Origin: an uncultured Lachnospiraceae bacterium
GTDB taxonomy: Bacteria; Bacillota; Clostridia; Lachnospirales; Lachnospiraceae
DNA length: 28,715 nucleotides
Direction of reading: 5' to 3'
Assembly (NCBI GenBank): GCA_910579685.1
Contig: CAJTVN010000045.1
Coordinates: 1-28,715 of the forward strand
Shown: in pieces, positions 23,594-28,715 of the stretch
Layout: every line of letters begins with the position of its first letter
Position numbering within the stretch: the stretch's first letter is position 1
Translations under genes and position numbers: made by a program
The notes under the pieces: model-generated
Database searches by the model: none
Told to the model about the DNA's origin: nothing
Seen by the model: the letters and a program-made list of their open reading frames with translations, nothing else

Positions 23594-25594
23594 ATGAACT
23601 ATTTAACAGCAGAACAAAACGCAATCGTGTTTGAAAACGCAGGCGAACAGCTTCGGGTGGAGCCCTGGGGAGAAAATTCCCTGCGGGTTCGGGCCGCCAT
23701 GATGCGGGAGATTCAGGATACGGATTATGCATTGCTTGCGCCTGTGCAGACGCAGGCGCAGATCCGGATTGAGGATGAATTTAAGGGCAGCATCACGAAC
23801 GGCAAGATCACGGCCCGCCTGGAGGTTTGCCCATGGAAAAAGCGCTGCCAGATCCGCTTTTACAATCAGAAGGGAGAGCTGCTTCTCGCAGAGGAGGGGC
23901 ACGGAGGAGCCCTCAACAACCATTCCCGGCATTTTAAGGCAAGGCTCGGGGGTGACTATGAGCTGACCGTGACTTTCCACGGGGATCCGGAGGAAAAATT
24001 GTTCGGAATGGGACAGTATCAGCAGGAGCTGCTTGACGTGAAGAACTGCGTGCTTGAGCTTGCGCACCGCAATTCCCAGGCATCCGTTCCCTTTGTGCTC
24101 TCCGACAAGGGTTACGGCTTTTTGTGGCATAATCCCGCAGTGGGCAAGGCGGTGTTTGGAAAGAATCTCACCCAGTGGTATGCGGAGAGTACGGACCAGA
24201 TGGATTACTGGATTACGGCAGGGGACACGCCGGACGAGATCGAGAGAGCCTACGGAAAGGCCACGGGCACGGTTCCCATGATGCCGGAGTATGGCTTAGG
24301 TTTCTGGCAGTGCAAGCTTCGCTACTGGAACCAGGAGCAGCTCCTTACGGTGGCGAGGGAATACCACAGGAGAGGAATTCCGGTGAATGTGATCGTGGTG
24401 GACTTTTATCACTGGCCAAAATGCGGCGATTTCCGGTTTGACCCGGCGGATTTCCCGGATCCGAAAGCCATGGTGGACGAGCTCAAGGAATACGGGATGG
24501 AGCTCATGGTTTCCATCTGGCCGCAGATCAATCTGACCAGTGAGAATTATGAGGAGATGCGCCAAAAAGGTCTCCTGATCAAGAACGAGCGGGGCGTGGA
24601 GATCGCCATGCGGTTTGAGGGGGAGAACACCTTCTATGACGCCACCAATCCGAAAGCCAGGGATTACGTGTGGAAACTCTGCAAGAAAAACTACTACGAT
24701 TATGGAATCAAGGTATTCTGGCTGGATGAGGCGGAGCCGGAGTTCTCCACCTATGACTACGACAATTACCGGTATTTCATGGGGCCGGTGACCAAAGTGG
24801 GAAATATCTATCCTCAGCTTTATGCGAAGACCTTTTACGACGGCCAGATCGCAGCCGGGATGGAAACGGCGGTGAACCTTCTTCGCTGCGCCTGGGCGGG
24901 AAGCCAGAGGTACGGGGCTCTTGTGTGGTCGGGCGATATCCACAGCGACTGGGAGACCTTCCGCAGACAGCTCTGCGCAGGCCTTAACATGGGAATAGCC
25001 GGCATTCCCTGGTGGACTACGGATATCGGAGGCTTTTCCGGGGGAAATCCGAAGGATCCCGCTTTCCAGCAGCTGCTGGTGAGGTGGTTCCAGTGGGGCG
25101 CTTTCTGCCCGGTAATGCGACTGCACGGCGACCGTGTTCCGCAGACACCGCTTAAGCACGCGGACGGTTCGCCCACCATGCCGACCGGAGCGGACAACGA
25201 GATCTGGAGCTTTGGGGATGACCATACGCCGATTCTGGAAAAGTATATCCGTTTCAGGGAGACTATGAGGCCCTATATCAGGGAGCTGATGAAGGAGGCT
25301 CACGAGGAAGGCCGCCCGGTGATCCGGCCTATGTTCTACGAATTTCCGCAGGAAAAGAAGTGCTGGGAGCTTCAGGACCAGTATATGTTCGGCGGCGATG
25401 TGCTGGTGGCGCCCATTGTCTATGAGGACACGTATGAGCGAGAGGTTTATCTGCCCCAGGGCGCACAGTGGACCCTGATCAGCGACGGGACGAAATATGA
25501 AGGAGGAAGGACCGTGAAGGTGTCGGCTGATATCAGCCAGATCCCGGTATTTTTACGGGATGGAAGACATGAGGAGTGGGTTGGGTGTATCTGA
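23594..25594 (+). CDS. Second GH31 glycoside hydrolase, paralogue of the upstream gene
   Basis: The 666-residue cytoplasmic enzyme has the same architecture as its neighbour. Landmarks are KLFGMGQYQQELLDVKN, SDKGYGFLWHNPAVGK, the nucleophile Asp378 in VFWLDEAEP, the acid/base Asp448 in ALVWSGDIHS, GIPWWTTDIGGF and MRLHGDR. The copies are collinear without large gaps, showing an old tandem duplication. They differ in the barrel loop near residues 306-318 and in the stretch after MRLHG, where this copy has a longer variable insertion (about 513-534). AAGGAG precedes the ATG. A strong terminator (25650-25690) closes the operon. Alpha-xylosidase or alpha-glucosidase activity is likely, but which one is not decided. 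Confidence 0.92.
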   Translation: MNYLTAEQNAIVFENAGEQLRVEPWGENSLRVRAAMMREIQDTDYALLAPVQTQAQIRIEDEFKGSITNGKITARLEVCPWKKRCQIRFYNQKGELLLAEEGHGGALNNHSRHFKARLGGDYELTVTFHGDPEEKLFGMGQYQQELLDVKNCVLELAHRNSQASVPFVLSDKGYGFLWHNPAVGKAVFGKNLTQWYAESTDQMDYWITAGDTPDEIERAYGKATGTVPMMPEYGLGFWQCKLRYWNQEQLLTVAREYHRRGIPVNVIVVDFYHWPKCGDFRFDPADFPDPKAMVDELKEYGMELMVSIWPQINLTSENYEEMRQKGLLIKNERGVEIAMRFEGENTFYDATNPKARDYVWKLCKKNYYDYGIKVFWLDEAEPEFSTYDYDNYRYFMGPVTKVGNIYPQLYAKTFYDGQIAAGMETAVNLLRCAWAGSQRYGALVWSGDIHSDWETFRRQLCAGLNMGIAGIPWWTTDIGGFSGGNPKDPAFQQLLVRWFQWGAFCPVMRLHGDRVPQTPLKHADGSPTMPTGADNEIWSFGDDHTPILEKYIRFRETMRPYIRELMKEAHEEGRPVIRPMFYEFPQEKKCWELQDQYMFGGDVLVAPIVYEDTYEREVYLPQGAQWTLISDGTKYEGGRTVKVSADISQIPVFLRDGRHEEWVGCI

Positions 25595-25649
25595 ACCTAA
25601 ATTACGAACAATAGAATTCACGTATGCCGGAATTGTGTTGTTGTAAATG

Positions 25650-25695
25650 AGATGTGCTATTTAGAGAATTTTTCTCTAAATAGCACATCTTTTAT
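25650..25695. terminator. Strong terminator ending the GH31 operon
   Basis: A 19-base perfect stem is formed by 25650-25668 (beginning AGATGTGCTA) and 25672-25690, with a three-base loop, and is followed by TTTATT. The length and symmetry allow it to work in both directions. Confidence 0.9.
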
Positions 25696-25723
25696 TGACT
25701 GGTGAGTAGAAACCGCCTATAAT
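25695..25723 (+). promoter_or_regulatory. Promoter of the RloA-like ATPase gene
   Basis: TTGACT (25695-25700) and TATAAT (25718-25723) are 17 bases apart, directly after the GH31 terminator. GGAGG (25730-25734) follows, ten bases before the ATG. Confidence 0.8.
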
Positions 25724-25743
25724 AGGTACGGAGGTATTTTGTT

Positions 25744-27105
25744 ATGCTGGTGAAAATAAACGTAGAGAATTTTAAATCATTTGATAAAGCGGCAGAGCTG
25801 ACGATGATTTCTTCGAATAAGATCCGCAGTAATGCCAGTCACAAAATAAAAATTAAGAGTACTCAGATTTTGAAATATGGTGTCGTATATGGAGCGAACG
25901 CATCTGGAAATCTGATAGAGTTTTTCCGTTTCTTTAAGGAATGTGTCCAGACAGGTATGCCAATGGATGCTGTTCAGATGTTTTGTAAAAACAGGAAAGA
26001 AAACAAGTTCAGAGAGAGCCGTTTTGAAGTTCAGCTGGCCGTTGGAAAAAGATTTTATGCTTATGGATTTTCTGCCGTGCTTAGCAGGAGAAAGATTATG
26101 GAGGAATGGCTTTATGAGTTATATCAGAATGGTACGGCAAGATGTCTTTTTGAGAGAGAGGGAAAAAAACGCCCGATTCTGGGCGACGCAGTTGTTTTGG
26201 ATGATGCAGAGAACAATAAGTTTGAGATATATGCGGGTGATTTTGAAGGAAATGAGACAGCTCTTTTCCTGAAGGAAATGAATAAGGGCAAAAAATATGA
26301 TGCCGACTCGAAGCTTTGGTTTTTCCGGGAGGTATATGACCAGATTGAGAACCATATATTGATTATTTCTCCAAATACACCATTAATAGACCTGGAATAT
26401 TATTATGATGATGAGTCGCTGCGGTGTATTGATCAGCTTATTACAACCTTTGATACAGGGATCAGACAGGTACGGATAGAGGAAATAAGTCTGGATGAGT
26501 TGGCCCATTCTTTACCGGAAACAGTCTTTGACAAAATGATGCAGCATATAAAAAGTAGAATGGAAGGGAGGGATAATCAGCTTTTCCGTCTTACCATGCG
26601 TTCAAGTGAGAGCTTTTTTAATGTTGAGGTGCAGGGACATAACGAACCTAAAATAACAACAATCAGGCTTAAACACAACAGATCATTCTATGATCTTGGG
26701 TTTGAGGAAGAATCAGATGGTACTCGTCGTTTATTTGATTTAATTGATATGCTGCTAAATTGCAGGGAGGATGTTGTTTATATTGTGGATGAATTAGAAA
26801 GAAGCCTTCATCCAAAACTGACAGCACATTTTTTGGAGCTTTTTATGAAAATGCATAAGGATCACCGAATGCAGCTGTTGTTTACCACACATGAATCTTC
26901 TATTATGGATCAGTCTATTTTCCGTAGAGATGAAATTTGGTTCATTGAACGGGGGGTGGATAATGAAAGTACGATTTATTCATTGGATCGCTTTAAAGAG
27001 AGGTACGATAAAGTTTTGAGTAAGGCTTATCTTGAGGGAAGATATGGAGCTGTTCCGGTTTTTTCTTCCTTTGAGTTTGAACCGAAAGCAGATCGGGAGG
27101 AGTAA
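25744..27105 (+). CDS. RloA/AbiL-like AAA ATPase with a broken Walker A motif
   Basis: The 453-residue protein is of the ABC-like AAA ATPase type found in phage-defence and restriction-associated loci. The N-terminus (MLVKINVENFKSFDKAAELT) is typical. The P-loop reads GANASGNLIEF (residues 50-60) where the family has GANASGKSNLI; the catalytic Lys and Ser/Thr are absent. The signature-like SDGTRRLFDL, the Walker B VVYIVDELE (Asp349, Glu350) and FTTHES (His383) are intact. An exact in-frame loss of two codons at 25906-25911 is inferred. ATP binding should be impaired, so the gene is probably dead or on the way to it, despite a good promoter. The next frame is a ruined RloB-like gene overlapping its stop codon. 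Composition is more AT-rich than in the GH31 genes. Confidence 0.82.
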   Translation: MLVKINVENFKSFDKAAELTMISSNKIRSNASHKIKIKSTQILKYGVVYGANASGNLIEFFRFFKECVQTGMPMDAVQMFCKNRKENKFRESRFEVQLAVGKRFYAYGFSAVLSRRKIMEEWLYELYQNGTARCLFEREGKKRPILGDAVVLDDAENNKFEIYAGDFEGNETALFLKEMNKGKKYDADSKLWFFREVYDQIENHILIISPNTPLIDLEYYYDDESLRCIDQLITTFDTGIRQVRIEEISLDELAHSLPETVFDKMMQHIKSRMEGRDNQLFRLTMRSSESFFNVEVQGHNEPKITTIRLKHNRSFYDLGFEEESDGTRRLFDLIDMLLNCREDVVYIVDELERSLHPKLTAHFLELFMKMHKDHRMQLLFTTHESSIMDQSIFRRDEIWFIERGVDNESTIYSLDRFKERYDKVLSKAYLEGRYGAVPVFSSFEFEPKADREE

Positions 27106-27358
27106 TGACAATGCCGCCTGTCAGGAGCTATATTATCTGTGAGGGTGCTAATACGGAGACATGGTATTTTAGAAAGCTGATTGATATGAGAAGGTATTTG
27201 AATATTCATCCGCAGATCGATATACGTCTTCTGGAAATGAAAAGGTAGATATTGCAATTGAGCAGGAAAAGATACTGAATCAGGATATTCATGATTGTAG
27301 AGGAAAGATTAGCTGTAATATTGGACAGATTATTGAAAACATAAGGAGCATACTATGA
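27105..27358 (+). pseudogene. RloB-like gene remnant
   Basis: The ATG (27105-27107) overlaps the ATPase stop as TAATG, the expected coupling of an rloA-rloB pair. The first 43 or so residues (RSYIICEGANTETWYFRKLI and HPQIDIRLLE) match the N-terminus of RloB-like proteins. The frame then meets TAG at 27246-27248. A shifted frame from about 27233 continues with GNEKVDIAIEQEKILNQDIH to a TGA at 27356-27358, whose origin I cannot place. Full RloB proteins are about 200 residues, so most of the gene is gone. Confidence 0.65.
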
Positions 27359-27891
27359 GAGTATTATTTATCGGAAACAGTCACACCTATTACAATGATA
27401 TGCCGCATCTGTTTGCGCAGATCTGCAAAAGCAGGCAGAGGGAAGTGGAGGTCACCATGCTTTCCCACGGCGGAAAGGGATGGGATTTTCACGTGGAGGA
27501 GCCGGAGATCCGGTTTAATATTCTCTATGGAGGGTATGATGCGGTGGTTCTTCAGCACACGGCTCATCCCATGGGCGATCTGACGGTCATGGACCGGTGC
27601 GGCAGACAGCTGATTCATTGGGTGAAGGAGGCGGGCGCAAGACCGATCCTGTACATGACCTGGACCACAAAAGCGGATGGTGAGGCGGCTCAGGAAGCCA
27701 TGAGCGCCGCCTACAGAAGGCTTCATGAGGAGACGGGATGTGAGCTGGCTCCTGTTGGGGAGAGGTGGTGGGAGTATCACAGGGCGCACCCGCAGGAGGA
27801 GCTGTATGCCGGGGACGGCCAGCATGCGTCTGAAATTGGATCCCGGCTGGCGGCGGAGGTGATAGCGGAGGTTTTTCTGAACGAAGCATAG
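27355..27891 (+). CDS. Small SGNH/GDSL-type hydrolase
   Basis: The 178-residue protein has no signal peptide and is expected in the cytoplasm. MRVLFIGNSHTYYNDMPHL contains block I of the SGNH fold (G-N-S-H, nucleophile Ser9). YDAVVLQHTAHP is in the position of the Gly/Asn oxyanion blocks. The end has D-G-Q-H (Asp154, His157) in YAGDGQHASEIGSRLA, the catalytic D-x-x-H. AAGGAG (about 27343-27348) fits the ATG at 27355. The substrate is unknown; carbohydrate esters are common for such proteins. It is intact in contrast to the genes on both sides and richer in GC than the ATPase gene. Confidence 0.85.
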   Translation: MRVLFIGNSHTYYNDMPHLFAQICKSRQREVEVTMLSHGGKGWDFHVEEPEIRFNILYGGYDAVVLQHTAHPMGDLTVMDRCGRQLIHWVKEAGARPILYMTWTTKADGEAAQEAMSAAYRRLHEETGCELAPVGERWWEYHRAHPQEELYAGDGQHASEIGSRLAAEVIAEVFLNEA

Positions 27892-27910
27892 AGACTTTAT
27901 AGGGATTTCG

Positions 27911-27939
27911 GCCAAAATACGATTCCATCGTATTTTGGC
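27911..27939. terminator. Perfect 13-bp hairpin after the SGNH gene
   Basis: GCCAAAATACGAT (27911-27923), loop TCC, ATCGTATTTTGGC (27927-27939). No long T-run follows, so it may be a weak terminator. It also coincides with the point where the M56 remnant begins. Confidence 0.6.
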
Positions 27940-27953
27940 TGGGCATCCTCCTG

Positions 27954-28557
27954 ATGAGGAAGTTTACGGGGAACAGGATTTCTTCTAAGTATCACTACGC
28001 TCTCTGGCTGTTTCCTGCCGTCTATTTGCTGCTCTCGCCTTTTCTCTCCTATGAGAGCGGATTTAATACGGAGCGGCTCCTGAAACAGGACTTTACCCCG
28101 TCCGCAGAATCAGACAGTCAATCCGCAGAATTTCCCATAGAGGAACCGGCGGTAATCCCGTCCTCTTCTGCGGACGGGAATCTCTCTTTACAGATGGCCT
28201 GACTGGAGAGACATAAGGATAATCGGGAGCATTTTCCTGGCGGCTGTGCTGGCTGCTTATAATATACGGTTTGTGGACGCCTGCAGGAAGATGCGGATAT
28301 TTTATAAAAAGGATCGGGAAACAGGACTGAGGGTCTATCTGCTGGACGGGATTGCTTCGCCGTTTCTGCTGGGAAGAGCTGTTTACCTGGCACCGGGCGT
28401 TGTCAGGAGAGACTGCGAGCTTTCCTGTGACGAAAGGGTGATTGCGGTCATTGGAGAAGAAGAGAGGGCGGAGTATGGAAAGACTTTGCTTGCCATGAAT
28501 AAGATCAGGGAGCTCGGAATCTCTGATCTTGGAATGAACCAGGTCACGGCTAATTAG
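27954..28557 (+). pseudogene. BlaR1-like M56 peptidase remnant lacking HExxH
   Basis: The first piece (27954-28202) encodes GNRISSKYHYALWLFPAVYL, typical of the membrane part of M56/BlaR1 sensors, and ends at TGA 28200-28202. A shifted frame from 28204 continues WRDIRIIGSIFLAAVLAAYN and the conserved region LLDGIASPFLLGRAVYLAPG. It then jumps to VRRDCELSCDERVIAVIGEE. The stretch that should lie between, with the zinc-binding HExxH helix, is missing. It ends at TAG 28555-28557. The N-terminal part is also lost. This is a pseudogene with a frameshift and at least one internal deletion; the original role would have been antibiotic or cell-wall sensing. Confidence 0.75.
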
Positions 28558-28561
28558 AGGT

Positions 28562-28715
28562 AATCAAAAGAGGAAAGAGGATTTAAGGCTTGCCGCTTGC
28601 CTGACCACAAATATGATTGCCAACATGGGCAAAGAAGGGAAACATATCAGCATGGACACACTTGCCCGTATTTGTGAAACGCTGGATTGTGGCATTATGG
28701 ACGTGATTGAGCTGG
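28562..28715 (+). pseudogene. XRE-type HTH fragment at the right edge
   Basis: The frame reads KRKEDLRLAACLTTNMIANM followed by ISMDTLARICETLDCGIMDV and runs out of the window. This pattern is typical of the small Cro/CI-like regulators of the HTH_26 type, from the second helix onward. No ATG starts the frame after the previous in-frame stop, and the usual first helix is missing. It is either truncated at its 5' end or part of the same decayed stretch as the M56 remnant. Confidence 0.6.

Noticed and set aside
25744..27358. A novel two-gene toxin-antitoxin system
   Set aside because: The ATPase matches RloA/AbiL-type proteins and the second frame is an RloB-like remnant, so a known, broken module explains it better.
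1..28715. CRISPR array, tRNA or rRNA genes
   Set aside because: No regularly spaced repeats, cloverleaf with CCA-type end or rRNA-like sequence was noticed on reading both strands.

Overview
The window looks like a chromosomal segment from a Clostridia-class Firmicute, most likely a gut-type member of the Lachnospiraceae. This is inferred from several features: LplABC-type sugar-uptake cassettes with AraC-family regulators, strong purine-rich Shine-Dalgarno sites, a clostridial-style TPP riboswitch, an MBOAT/SGNH/DUF4358 cluster, BlaR1-like and HTH fragments, and many Rho-independent hairpins. No rRNA, tRNA or CRISPR array was seen.

Layout. Positions 78-3751 (minus strand) hold a sugar ABC import cassette: a lipoprotein binding protein followed by two permeases. 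A one-component AraC regulator (4114-5013, plus) diverges from it. Positions 5046-6804 are a thiamine unit: promoter, TPP riboswitch, terminator, thiD and thiE. A small EamA-type membrane protein (its own promoter followed by a perfect dyad) and an XRE regulator come next. Positions 7964-8870 are a run of decaying genes: a nitrilase-like gene lacking its centre, a HAD phosphatase fragment and an IS110-type transposase fragment. An AT-rich RhuM-family gene follows (9148-10173).

Positions 10518-13932 form a probable cell-surface acylation locus. MBOAT acyltransferase and SGNH-like genes lie on the minus strand, and a DUF4358 lipoprotein gene diverges from them across a region holding a perfect 18-bp palindrome. 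A ClC-family antiporter/channel gene (13945-15216, minus) is next.

Positions 15402-25594 form a complete carbohydrate-utilisation locus on the plus strand: a membrane-spanning AraC-type sensor-regulator, a sugar-binding lipoprotein, two permeases and two paralogous GH31 glycosidases. The inferred scheme is extracellular sensing, import of an alpha-linked oligosaccharide, and cytoplasmic hydrolysis by two GH31 enzymes that differ in an active-site loop. Neither ABC cassette carries an ATPase gene, so both probably use a shared MsmX-type ATPase encoded elsewhere.

The right end (25744-28715) is again accessory and decaying. It holds an AAA ATPase of the RloA type that has lost the Walker A Lys-Ser/Thr, a collapsed RloB-like partner, an intact small SGNH hydrolase, a BlaR1/M56 peptidase remnant without its HExxH segment, and an HTH fragment running off the edge. 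I see no convincing wholly new system. The most interesting items are the acylation locus with its palindromic divergent promoter, the paired GH31 enzymes, the variant TPP aptamer, the dyad at the start of the EamA transcript, and the dead RloA/RloB pair.
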